Assembly: GCA_020350905.1 (NCBI GenBank)
Contig: CP070843.1
Span: 1,299,552 to 1,306,371 of the forward strand
Direction of reading: 5' to 3'
DNA length: 6,820 nt
Source: Deltaproteobacteria bacterium
Lineage (GTDB): Bacteria > Desulfobacterota > Syntrophobacteria > BM002
The notes beneath the pieces are model-generated. The model searched no databases, had not been told where the DNA came from, and was given only the letters and a program-made list of their open reading frames with translations. This document shows, piece by piece, positions 1 through 5,905 of the stretch (the first letter of the stretch is position 1; every line of letters begins with the position of its first letter). A program made the position numbers and the translations under genes.

Positions 1-7
1 ATGAAAA

Positions 8-91
8 GTGAGTAACACGAGCGACCAGTTCATATTCTCTATGGACGCTAACGACGAACAGAACTGTATTGATAGGGTCTAACGGGGAGAG
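8..91 (+). pseudogene. Probable original N-terminus of the ECF sigma factor, broken by an in-frame TAA at 80-82
   Basis: The frame of the sigma factor gene continues upstream of the GTG at 92. Candidate starts are a GTG at 8 and an ATG at 41. From the ATG the peptide reads MDANDEQNCIDRV, then TAA, then RGEVNAFGTLVERYQ. ECF sigma factors usually begin with an acidic stretch followed by an (I/L)-x-x-(C/V)-x-x-G-(D/E)-x-x-AF pattern, which this matches on both sides of the stop. One base change from CAA (Gln) or TTA (Leu), both common at this position in the family, would give TAA. That reading makes it a recent nonsense mutation or a sequencing error. The alternative is that 8-91 is leader and the protein starts at 92, losing only the first turn of sigma region 2. 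Confidence 0.55.
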
Positions 92-598
92 GTGAACGCT
101 TTCGGCACTCTGGTGGAGCGCTACCAGAAGCCCATTTTCAATCTCATGTACCGGATGGTTGGCTCGTCCGACAAGGCGGCCGACCTGACCCAGGAAACTT
201 TCATCAGAGCTTACCAGAAACTGGAGCGCTTTCACCCGGGCAAGAAATTCTTCCCCTGGCTCTACTCCATTGGGTTGAACCTCGCCAGAGACTCTGCCCG
301 AAAAAAAACCTGGAACCCTGAATCAGTGTCCACACTGAACCCTGAATCACTTTCAGGTTGCAACTCCCCTGGCGACCAGCACGACCGTATGTGCGAGAGC
401 CTGGAGTTCCTTCGGCTGGAGAAAGCGCTGGACGAGCTTCCCATCATCTACCGGGAGGCCCTGATTCTCCGCTACCATGATGAGTGTTCTATGCGTGATA
501 TTGCTGCAGCCCTGAATCTTTCTGTGAGTGCAGCCAAAATGCGCGTGCACCGGGGCTTGTATATGTTACGGGAGCAATACATAAGGAGGAACCCATGA
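92..598 (+). CDS. ECF-family RNA polymerase sigma factor (sigma70 family), N-terminus interrupted
   Basis: An extracytoplasmic-function sigma factor that would direct core RNA polymerase to a small regulon. Read from the GTG at 92 it has 168 residues. Region sigma2 spans about 2-72, with a YQKPIFNL-type start, the DLTQETFIRAY region 2.2 helix (31-41) and the FFPWLYSIGLNLARD block (53-67). A variable linker (about 73-103) follows, then sigma4 (about 104-162) with the helix-turn-helix around MRDIAAALNLS (134-144) and the closing MRVHRGLYMLR (150-160). SigW-like proteins have the same order and length. The GTG is preceded by GGGGAGAG, but only a few bases away, so initiation there would be unusual. 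The same frame runs upstream through a TAA at 80-82 into residues that look like a normal ECF N-terminus (see the 8-91 entry). The stop codon overlaps the start of the next gene (ATGA). Family call is firm; the start and whether the protein is functional are uncertain. Confidence 0.85.
   Translation: MNAFGTLVERYQKPIFNLMYRMVGSSDKAADLTQETFIRAYQKLERFHPGKKFFPWLYSIGLNLARDSARKKTWNPESVSTLNPESLSGCNSPGDQHDRMCESLEFLRLEKALDELPIIYREALILRYHDECSMRDIAAALNLSVSAAKMRVHRGLYMLREQYIRRNP
313..349 (+). repeat. Two copies of a 13-bp direct repeat in the sigma factor linker
   Basis: GAACCCTGAATCA occurs at 313-325 and again at 337-349. The 24-base offset is a multiple of three, so the repeat encodes NPES twice, eight residues apart, in the variable sigma2-sigma4 linker. 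It looks like a small in-frame duplication in a region that tolerates length change. A run of eight A residues lies just upstream at 301-308. Confidence 0.8.
583..590 (+). promoter_or_regulatory. Strong ribosome binding site for the 595 gene, inside the sigma factor gene
   Basis: AAGGAGGA lies at 583-590, four bases before the ATG at 595. It is a near-perfect anti-16S match and fixes the start of the membrane protein. Because the ATG overlaps the sigma factor stop codon, the membrane protein is probably translated both by coupling and by its own initiation. It would therefore still be made if the sigma factor is lost to the upstream stop. Confidence 0.75.
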
Positions 599-1239
599 GC
601 CGCAAAAAAGATCCTTCTGATCAACCTTCCCGCGACTCATCTGCCAAGTTGGACAACGCCGCGTACGAGAACAACGAGAACCAAGATCTTCTCGCCCTGC
701 AACGTTTGATTTACCGCATGCCGGACAGGGAAGCCCCAGCCGGGTTGACTGAATCCATCCTCAGCTCACTGGAGCCCAAAACCGTGCCGGGCTGGGTGCG
801 AATCTATCGCTGGGCCCTCAGGCCCCGCACAGTCACCTTTCAGCCCCTAAAGCTGGTTCCCGCTGCCATGGTTCTCGTTCTGGGACTGACCATTGCTTTT
901 CAGTTCGGCCCGACGCCAAAAGACCCAGGTTCCATGGATCCTCGCCAGGCGAGCCTCATTCCCGTGACCTTTACCCTCAGCTCCCCGGAAGCTGAATCAG
1001 TGAGCTTGATCGGCTCCTTCAACCAGTGGAATCCTGCCGGCCACAAGATGCACCAGCGTGGGGAACGAAACACCTGGGCGCTCGAGCTCCGGCTGCCCGA
1101 AGGACGCCACGAGTATGCCTTTCTGGTGGATGGCAAGATGGTGGTGCCCGACCAAAGCTCCCCCTTTTACCAGAGTGACGGTTTTGGCAACAGAAACTCC
1201 GTACTTTTTGTAAGTAGAGATGAACCGGCAAATATTTAG
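595..1239 (+). CDS. Single-pass membrane protein with C-terminal AMPK/CBM48-type glycogen-binding domain; putative anti-sigma partner
   Basis: A protein of 214 residues. Residues 1-75 are hydrophilic and likely cytoplasmic, with a helical stretch at 30-60 (DLLALQRLIYRMPDRE...) where sigma-linked membrane proteins often carry their sigma-binding part. One transmembrane helix lies at about 87-105 (LVPAAMVLVLGLTIAF). Residues about 122-207 form an early-set beta-sandwich of the AMPK beta/CBM48 type: VSLIGSFNQWNP (136-147), the W-x-L-x-L-x-x-G strand around 161-170, YAFLVDG (174-180) and a closing NSVLFV (201-206). W145 and N201 align with glycan-binding residues of AMPK beta, but the Lys and second Trp of that site appear replaced (A175 and M182/V183), so sugar binding is unproven. 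The protein would place this domain in the periplasm. It overlaps the sigma gene upstream by 4 bases and the next gene by 20, so co-expression is near certain. The domain is clear; the anti-sigma role is inferred from position and topology. Confidence 0.8.
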   Translation: MSRKKDPSDQPSRDSSAKLDNAAYENNENQDLLALQRLIYRMPDREAPAGLTESILSSLEPKTVPGWVRIYRWALRPRTVTFQPLKLVPAAMVLVLGLTIAFQFGPTPKDPGSMDPRQASLIPVTFTLSSPEAESVSLIGSFNQWNPAGHKMHQRGERNTWALELRLPEGRHEYAFLVDGKMVVPDQSSPFYQSDGFGNRNSVLFVSRDEPANI

Positions 1240-2032
1240 AAATAACTTCACTCTTTTGTTCGCTGCTTTCCTGGTTGTTGCTTCAGTTTCACTTTCCTCT
1301 GGGCAAGGGCAACCAGCGGACCAAAGTGTCACTGCCTCGATCCGGGCGGCGAGTGAGGCAGGAGTACCGGAAATCACGCTCAACCGGCTTTTGATGCTGG
1401 CCGTCAGTCACCGCCTTAAGGACGATGACGTGGTACGGTTGGTCAACTTTCTTCAGACGGTCCAGACAGAGGACCTGCCCATTGACCCTTTTATGGGAAA
1501 GATAGAAGAGGGGCTCGCAAAACAAGTACCCCTGAGCACCATAAGCGCTGTGCTGGCTCAAAAACTCGACGACTACCGCTTCGTCAGTAGAGTCCTGACG
1601 ATAGAAATCGGAGAGCAAGAGATCTCCCACCAGGACTTGAACCGGATGGTCGGCAGTCTCGATGGGGGGATCACCAGGGAGGAGTTGACGTGGTTCATCC
1701 AGGAAGCATCCGCACAGGATCTGTCCATGCTGGCCAGGGCAACCGAGATCCTAGCACTTCTGAAACAGGTGCGGTTCAACGAGTCCATGACCCGGGAAAT
1801 CCTTTTCACCGGGCTACGCAACAACAGCCTGACTCAATCGTGGGATTACCTTGCCAGGGTTGTCGCCACAGCCAAAAGGCGGCAGATACCCGATGATGAA
1901 ATCGCCAGAGCAGCGCGACAAGCTCTTGAGGCGAACCGGCCATTCGGAGATTTTATGACAGCCCTCGGCTTCACTCCTCGCGATCTCCGACACGGCCCGG
2001 CTGTAGGGAGGTCGGCAGAAAGGAATCAGTGA
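1220..2032 (+). CDS. Secreted helical protein of unknown function
   Basis: A protein of 270 residues with an N-terminal signal sequence (NNFTLLFAAFLVVASVSLSSG, cleavage around residue 28-30), so probably periplasmic. The rest is almost wholly alpha-helical with no cysteines. Notable segments are the PFMGKIEEGLAKQVP patch (90-104), which resembles a K-x-x-EGLAK-x-x-P signature I associate with uncharacterised bacterial exported proteins, and a C-terminal LGFTPRDLRHGP block (249-260). Short helical units with turns such as GGITREE and RQIPDDEIA suggest helical repeats, perhaps a binding scaffold. The ATG at 1220 lies inside the previous gene, 20 bases before its stop, so translation is probably coupled; the Shine-Dalgarno sequence is weak. 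As third member of the sigma factor operon it may sense or transmit an envelope signal, but that is inference from gene order. I recognise no named family. Confidence 0.75.
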   Translation: MNRQIFRNNFTLLFAAFLVVASVSLSSGQGQPADQSVTASIRAASEAGVPEITLNRLLMLAVSHRLKDDDVVRLVNFLQTVQTEDLPIDPFMGKIEEGLAKQVPLSTISAVLAQKLDDYRFVSRVLTIEIGEQEISHQDLNRMVGSLDGGITREELTWFIQEASAQDLSMLARATEILALLKQVRFNESMTREILFTGLRNNSLTQSWDYLARVVATAKRRQIPDDEIARAARQALEANRPFGDFMTALGFTPRDLRHGPAVGRSAERNQ

Positions 2033-2036
2033 CTCT

Positions 2037-2057
2037 GAGGTTCGAGCCTCTTTTGTT
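2037..2057 (+). terminator. Weak possible intrinsic terminator after the sigma factor operon
   Basis: GAGG (2037-2040) pairs with CCTC (2047-2050) around a six-base loop; the inner U-G can add a fifth pair. TTTTGTTT follows at 2051-2058. The stem is short, so termination would be partial at best and read-through into the TPR lipoprotein gene is possible. Confidence 0.3.
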
Positions 2058-2118
2058 TATCTTGGACAGTGTAAAAACGACCTAACAGGACAGATTTAAT
2101 TGGGAACGGGAAATAAAT

Positions 2119-3075
2119 ATGGACACAAAAAGATGGTTCCTGCTCTTGAGCATGGTGCTGTGGATCTCCGGTTGCATGTCTCTCAAAGGTGAGCGACTGC
2201 TGAAGAACGAACAGTATCAAGATGGTCTAGCCACTTTTACAGGGATCGTCCAGGAAGAGCCGCAAAATCCCGAAGCGCAATATTACCTTGGCCGTTTCTG
2301 TCTGGCCCTGGAAAGGCCCGAGGAGGCACTCCCCCATCTCAAGGGGGCTGTACAGGGCGACCCTGCAAAAGCTGACTACCACTTCTGGCTGGGGGTGGCA
2401 TACTGGGCGATCAGAGATTTTGACCTTGAAAGGAAGAGCTATCTCCAGGCGCTTGCCATAGATCCCAAAAATGTGCCGGCGAGGCTTTATCTGGCGCATA
2501 CCTTTCTGGACAGCGGTGAATGGCAGGAGGCGCTGGATAACTACGACCTGTTGCTCCGACGAGACCCCTACAACCCTGAAGCGCTCTACAACAGAGCACT
2601 GGCTCTCATGGAACTCCACCGACCTAAAGAGGAAGCCAGGGCCTGGAAGAGATACCTGCAGCACTACCCGGAGGGAAAGTGGGCTCTTAGAGCTGTGGAC
2701 CATCTAAATCAACTGGGGGAGTTCAGCTATCGCAATTTTACCATTGGCTACCGCCGGGTCACCCTGGAGCACATTCCTTTCCCCCCGGGGTCAGCCAAAT
2801 TGCTCTCCCAGGGCAAGCCTTCTCTTCAAGTCCTGGGTACGATTTTGAGCATCAACGACAAGATTTACTTGGAGGTCGTTTGTTACAAAGATGATGACCC
2901 CGCCCTAGCGGCGGCCAGAGCTAAGGCGGTCAGAGATTACCTCCTGCAGGAATTTCCACGCATAAAGCCCGTCCGGCTTGGAGCCCGGGGAATTGGCAGT
3001 AAAGAACGAATAAAAGCAGGCAGAAAAGTGTACTTGCTGGATCACTCCACCACCTTTATCACCACCAAAAAATAG
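2119..3075 (+). CDS. TPR-repeat outer-membrane lipoprotein with a degenerate OmpA-like C-terminal domain
   Basis: A protein of 318 residues. The N-terminus is a lipoprotein signal: a short basic start, a hydrophobic run and lipobox I-S-G-C with the acylated Cys at 19. Residues +2/+3 are Met-Ser rather than Asp, which favours the outer membrane. Residues about 22-186 form four to five tetratricopeptide repeats (for example PEAQYYLGRFCLALERPEEA at 51-70, DYHFWLGVAYWAIRDFD at 86-102, EALYNRALALMELHRPKEE at 154-172), a protein-protein scaffold. Residues about 218-297 follow the OmpA C-terminal pattern: FPPGSAKLL, a strand IYLEVV, then ARAKAVRDYLL and a final RLGARGIG. The peptidoglycan-binding core (GHTD and N-x-x-LS-x-x-RA) is mostly lost, reading CYKDDDPALAAARA. 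It sits 86 bases after the operon above and 106 before the next gene, same strand. A GGGAA six bases before the ATG supports the start. Lipoprotein and TPR calls are firm; the OmpA-like call is tentative. Confidence 0.85.
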   Translation: MDTKRWFLLLSMVLWISGCMSLKGERLLKNEQYQDGLATFTGIVQEEPQNPEAQYYLGRFCLALERPEEALPHLKGAVQGDPAKADYHFWLGVAYWAIRDFDLERKSYLQALAIDPKNVPARLYLAHTFLDSGEWQEALDNYDLLLRRDPYNPEALYNRALALMELHRPKEEARAWKRYLQHYPEGKWALRAVDHLNQLGEFSYRNFTIGYRRVTLEHIPFPPGSAKLLSQGKPSLQVLGTILSINDKIYLEVVCYKDDDPALAAARAKAVRDYLLQEFPRIKPVRLGARGIGSKERIKAGRKVYLLDHSTTFITTKK

Positions 3076-3078
3076 TTC

Positions 3079-3096
3079 AGCAGTATTGCTCTTTTT
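3079..3096 (+). terminator. Weak possible terminator after the TPR lipoprotein gene
   Basis: AGCA (3079-3082) and TGCT (3087-3090) form a four-pair stem with a four-base loop, followed by C and five T residues (3092-3096). The position right after the stop codon and the T run fit an intrinsic terminator, but the stem is too short to be confident. Confidence 0.3.
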
Positions 3097-3181
3097 ATGT
3101 GACCTTATTGCCTGCAACCTCGTATATCAAGGTAAATGGAAGGCCCAACAAACCGACCTAAAGGAGTAAGGGGAGCTTATT

Positions 3182-4060
3182 ATGAAAACCGCAGCACTTA
3201 TAAGACGAGCGTTAGAGTTATGTGCACCACTTCTTTTCAGCTTGACCATCATGCTTTCTGCCGGGAACGTAGCACAGGCGCAGGGGGATGCATCTGCCGT
3301 CCCTGAATTGGAAGCGGCACACAACAGGGTCCAGGAAGCGACCATGGCTATGAAGCAAGCAGAACATCAGAACAATACCCGGGCCATGGAACGGGCCCGC
3401 AACAATTACAACAAGGCAAATCAGAATATGGCGCAAAACCTTGCCCGGGTTGCGGGCGTCAGGACGGAGGATGTCACCGGTATGCAAAGAGCCGGCATGG
3501 GCTGGGGGCAGATCGCTCAGGAACTGGGACTGGAGCCTGCACATCTCGGTATCGGCAAGCAAAGGACCCAGACAACCACTCCGGACAGGCTCAACGTGCA
3601 GGACCGGACGCGTGAAAGAGACAGAGAGCGTGATAGGGGTCGAGACCGTGACAGGGATCGAGACTTCTTTCAGCCGGATTCCACCGAACGGGAACGCACC
3701 CGGGAGAGAGAGAGAACCAGAGAAAGGCTGGGCCAGGAGACCCCCCAGGAGGAAGGGCTCATGGTCAGAGAGCGCACGCGGGAGAGAAACAGAGAACTCG
3801 GCGAAGCCACCTCGCGCAATATGAAGAACGCAGGTGCCACAAAGCATGGCATGGCCATGGTTGGCTCAGGCAGCAAAGGCATGGGGCCCGGAAAGGCAAA
3901 GGGTGCCATGTCGGCAGGAACTTCCCAGGGCTCCGGTGGCCATGGTGGTAGCGGCTCAGGCGGGAGCGGCGGTTCCGGCGGCGGCGGAAGCGGTGGCGGT
4001 GGAAACGGCGGCGGTGGAAACGGCGGCGGCGGTGGCGGAAACGGTGGTGGCGGCCGTTAG
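3182..4060 (+). CDS. Secreted low-complexity protein: helical N-domain, Arg/Glu/Asp repeat, glycine-rich tail
   Basis: A protein of 292 residues with a Sec signal peptide (basic start, hydrophobic core, AQA cleavage site near residue 33). Residues 37-90 are a charged amphipathic helix, likely coiled coil (ELEAAHNRVQEATMAMKQAE). Residues 103-125 hold a compact conserved-looking block, RAGMGWGQIAQELGLEPAHLG, resembling a motif in uncharacterised exported proteins of Gram-negative bacteria. Residues 141-204 are dominated by alternating Arg with Glu or Asp (RERDRERDRGRDRDRDRD, RERERTRER). Residues 248-292 are mostly Gly with Ser, then Asn. The whole mature part is predicted disordered apart from the first block. 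GGGGAG at 3170-3175, six bases before the ATG, supports the start. It is monocistronic or last in the block, closed by the terminator at 4094-4116. A structural, matrix or polyanion/polycation-binding role is conceivable; none is shown. Confidence 0.75.
   Translation: MKTAALIRRALELCAPLLFSLTIMLSAGNVAQAQGDASAVPELEAAHNRVQEATMAMKQAEHQNNTRAMERARNNYNKANQNMAQNLARVAGVRTEDVTGMQRAGMGWGQIAQELGLEPAHLGIGKQRTQTTTPDRLNVQDRTRERDRERDRGRDRDRDRDFFQPDSTERERTRERERTRERLGQETPQEEGLMVRERTRERNRELGEATSRNMKNAGATKHGMAMVGSGSKGMGPGKAKGAMSAGTSQGSGGHGGSGSGGSGGSGGGGSGGGGNGGGGNGGGGGGNGGGGR
3602..3793 (+). repeat. Arg-Glu/Arg-Asp dipeptide repeat region
   Basis: Within the 3182 gene, residues about 141-204 are built from irregular copies of R-E-R and R-D-R, with ERTRER recurring near 171-176, 177-182 and 197-202. 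Codons vary (CGT, CGG, CGA, CGC, AGA, AGG), so the repeat is kept at protein level rather than being a simple recent DNA expansion. Confidence 0.75.
3929..4057 (+). repeat. GGN-rich coding repeat (Gly-Ser then Gly-Asn units)
   Basis: The last 43 or so codons of the 3182 gene are largely GGC/GGT/GGA. Units of the form GSGG pass into GGGGS and then GGGGN, with GGCGGCGGTGGAAAC units near 4001-4036. Near-identical units suggest length variation by slippage between strains. Confidence 0.8.
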
Positions 4061-4093
4061 ACTTCGCCACACTAATAAGTAAAATCGAGAAAG

Positions 4094-4116
4094 AGGGCCT
4101 TACAAAGGCCCTTTTT
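4094..4116 (+). terminator. Strong rho-independent terminator between convergent genes
   Basis: AGGGCCTT (4094-4101) pairs perfectly with AAGGCCCT (4105-4112) across the loop ACA, followed by T residues at 4112-4116. A residues flank the left arm, so a weaker bidirectional function is possible and would also serve the minus-strand operon that ends at 4174. Confidence 0.88.
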
Positions 4117-4173
4117 CGTGAATGGTTACTTTTTCGTAGGACTTGAAGGTGGCAACATCTGGAATCTGTACTC

Positions 4174-5283
4174 TTATGAAATCAGAGAAAAGATTAAATC
4201 TCGATAAAGCTTGGCAGCGTCCACTACTTGCTGAAAAGAGATCGACTCTTCTGGGGCGTGCGCCTTTTCCAGTTGCCCAGGTCCGAGGAGAATGGGCTTG
4301 ACGCCGGAAGCCCAGAGTTGATTGGCGTCGGAATGGCTGGGGAAGGGCTGGGGCTCCCAGACAAGAGAGTTGAGGGAGTAGGTAGCCCGCAGGGCCTCTA
4401 CCACCGAGCCTCTTTCTGGCAGTTCATAACCCGCTTCGATGGTGGCAAGGCGGATGCTGGTATCAACCTGGGGATTCTCTTTTTGGACTCTGTCTACAAT
4501 CTCTTCCAGCTCCAGTGAAATATCACCTATGGGAGCGAGGGGCGGCACATGAACGTCCAGCCAGGCCTCACACCAGTCGGGGACGGCAAAACCCGCCTGC
4601 GTGCTCAAGAGATTCCGGATATTGTAGATACCCTCAGGCCGGTCATTTACCATGTAGTGGGAAATGTGCAGAAGTAAGCCGAGCATGGTCTCGATTGGAT
4701 TCTGACCCCGATTGGCCAGGGAGGCATGTACTCTCTTGCCCGTGGCACTAAGCTGGACTTCCATGTAGCCGTAGCAACTGAGACATGGGCAAAGGTCCGT
4801 GGGCTCTGCTATGATGGCCCAGGGGAAATGATATTCCTCCATCAAGCGCTCAGCGCCGTCTCCCTCTTCTTCCTCCCCCACTACCATAGCCAGGGTCACC
4901 GGGAGCTGCTGGTGCCCGGCTTCCCACAAACTCAAATACGCCTCTATCATTGCGGCACAACCGGATTTCATGTCGGCTGCCCCCAAACCACAGACCAGAT
5001 CATCCTGTTCCTCATAACCGTAGTTCTCCAGATCATACGCCACCACCGTATCCAGATGGCCAATGAGGGCGACACGGGCATCTGTATCCGGAGGAACCAC
5101 GATCAAGTTGTAGCGGCTGTCATCCACCGACTGGCGTAGTGCCGACAGGCCATTTTTCTTCAGATAGCTGTGGAGGTAGGCGAGAACGTCCTCTTCCTTG
5201 CCTGAAGGACTGTAGATGTCGATAAGCTGGCGTAGAAGTCGACGCAACCGTTGAGGATTTATCACTTGATTCTGTTCAGCCAT
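4174..5283 (-). CDS. M20-family zinc metallopeptidase/deacylase (ArgE/DapE/LysK-like)
   Basis: A cytoplasmic metalloenzyme of 369 residues that hydrolyses an amide bond, in this family typically N-acyl amino acids or small peptides. Ligands and catalytic residues are visible: GHLDTV (75-80; H76 metal, D78 orienting), GAADMKSG (101-108; D104 bridging), GEEEEGDG (136-143; E139/E140 as general base and metal ligand), AEPTD (159-163; E160 or D163) and EKAHAPEE (339-346; H342 metal). The smaller dimerisation domain lies at about 170-290, and a PSHSDAN motif (315-321) precedes the last ligand. Length is normal for the family. The opening IDIYSPSGKEED (21-32) resembles the LysK/ArgE-like branch, but the substrate cannot be named. 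It is the second gene of an operon, its start overlapping the acetyltransferase stop by 8 bases; there is no clear Shine-Dalgarno, so translation is probably coupled. Confidence 0.88.
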   Translation of the reverse strand: MAEQNQVINPQRLRRLLRQLIDIYSPSGKEEDVLAYLHSYLKKNGLSALRQSVDDSRYNLIVVPPDTDARVALIGHLDTVVAYDLENYGYEEQDDLVCGLGAADMKSGCAAMIEAYLSLWEAGHQQLPVTLAMVVGEEEEGDGAERLMEEYHFPWAIIAEPTDLCPCLSCYGYMEVQLSATGKRVHASLANRGQNPIETMLGLLLHISHYMVNDRPEGIYNIRNLLSTQAGFAVPDWCEAWLDVHVPPLAPIGDISLELEEIVDRVQKENPQVDTSIRLATIEAGYELPERGSVVEALRATYSLNSLVWEPQPFPSHSDANQLWASGVKPILLGPGQLEKAHAPEESISFQQVVDAAKLYRDLIFSLIS

Positions 5284-5836
5284 TTCTGCTTCGAAGGCGG
5301 CGGGTCTGGGATAGTCCGTTCCCTTTCTTTGCTTTGAGCTGCCGCTGCTGGTCGGAGAGATTGAGCGTCATGTAAATGTGTTGTTGCGGGTGCCCGAATC
5401 CCAGTTTCCTGAAAAAATGAAGAGCGGGCAGATTTTCCGCCTCAGTGTCCGTAAGCAGCATACGTACGCCGCTCTCCAGCATGAGATCCTGGAAATATCT
5501 GAATAGCTTCACCGCTATGCCTTGCCGCTGGAATTCGGGCTCCGTGCCCAGCCAGATAAGATGACCATACTTCCAGGCAGAGTGGGTCTTCTCTATGGTG
5601 CTCCCCAGAATAAAGCCCACGATCTCCTCTTCGAATTCTGCCACCAGGCAGAATTCAGGATCGCTCTGGAAGAGGTTCACTACCTCGTACTCGTCCCATG
5701 TGCGATAGAGATTCGGAACCTCACGGGCGGTGAAGAGTTTCTCGCCCAGATGAAATACATGAGCCAGGTCGTCAATCTCCATCTGACGAATAACCAAACT
5801 GCCACTTTTCTTTTTACTGGGTTCCTCTTCATTCAT
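5276..5836 (-). CDS. GNAT-family N-acetyltransferase
   Basis: A protein of 186 residues with one GNAT fold at about 14-160, transferring an acetyl group from acetyl-CoA to an amine. The acetyl-CoA pyrophosphate loop is QRQGIAVKL (103-111), preceded by the beta4 strand GHLIWLGTEP (91-100). LTDTEAENLPALHFFRKLGF (128-147) is the usual beta5/alpha4 end with the N-x-x-A-x-x-F-x-x-x-G-F pattern seen in RimI-like enzymes. The last 25 residues are basic and low in complexity, beyond the normal domain end. AGAGGA (minus strand, 5846-5851) nine bases before the ATG supports the start, and a sigma70-like promoter lies at 5877-5905. It is the first gene of a two-gene operon with the M20 peptidase. The pairing suggests acylation and deacylation of related metabolites, but the acceptor is unknown. 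Confidence 0.88.
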   Translation of the reverse strand: MNEEEPSKKKSGSLVIRQMEIDDLAHVFHLGEKLFTAREVPNLYRTWDEYEVVNLFQSDPEFCLVAEFEEEIVGFILGSTIEKTHSAWKYGHLIWLGTEPEFQRQGIAVKLFRYFQDLMLESGVRMLLTDTEAENLPALHFFRKLGFGHPQQHIYMTLNLSDQQRQLKAKKGNGLSQTRRLRSRNG

Positions 5837-5876
5837 TGCTTTTGGTCCTCTTTTTCAATTCTGTGAACTACCAAAT

Positions 5877-5905
5877 ATTATTATGCCCTTTGGGATTCAG
5901 GTCAA
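5877..5905 (-). promoter_or_regulatory. Sigma70-type promoter for the GNAT-M20 operon
   Basis: On the minus strand, TTGACC (5900-5905; 5 of 6 to the -35 consensus) is followed by a 17-base spacer and AATAAT (5877-5882; 5 of 6 to the -10 consensus). The site points into the GNAT gene, with about 35 bases of leader before its ATG. Confidence 0.6.

Noticed and set aside
1..15. ATGAAAAGTGAGTAA as a tiny ORF
   Set aside because: It encodes only four residues and is more likely leader or the end of upstream sequence.
80..82. Stop-codon reassignment as one explanation for both in-frame stops
   Set aside because: The two stops are different codons (TAA and TGA), and other genes in the window end normally with TAA, TAG and TGA, so a changed genetic code is not supported.
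2227..2703. 158-residue minus-strand ORF
   Set aside because: It is a shadow of the TPR lipoprotein gene; the plus-strand protein has a clear lipobox and repeats.
3099..3128. GTGACC-18-TATATC as a promoter for the 3182 gene
   Set aside because: Each hexamer matches only 4 of 6 consensus positions, which is expected by chance in a gap of this size.
3218..3847. 209-residue minus-strand ORF
   Set aside because: It lies antisense to the secreted low-complexity protein. Its length comes from the biased Arg/Glu codons on the other strand, and it has no recognisable domain or ribosome binding site.
3929..4057. GGN repeats as a CRISPR-like or minisatellite array
   Set aside because: Units are in frame, short and without spacers; they are simply a glycine-rich coding tail.
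5522..5866. 114-residue plus-strand ORF
   Set aside because: It is antisense to the GNAT gene, whose motifs are clear, and it shows no domain of its own.
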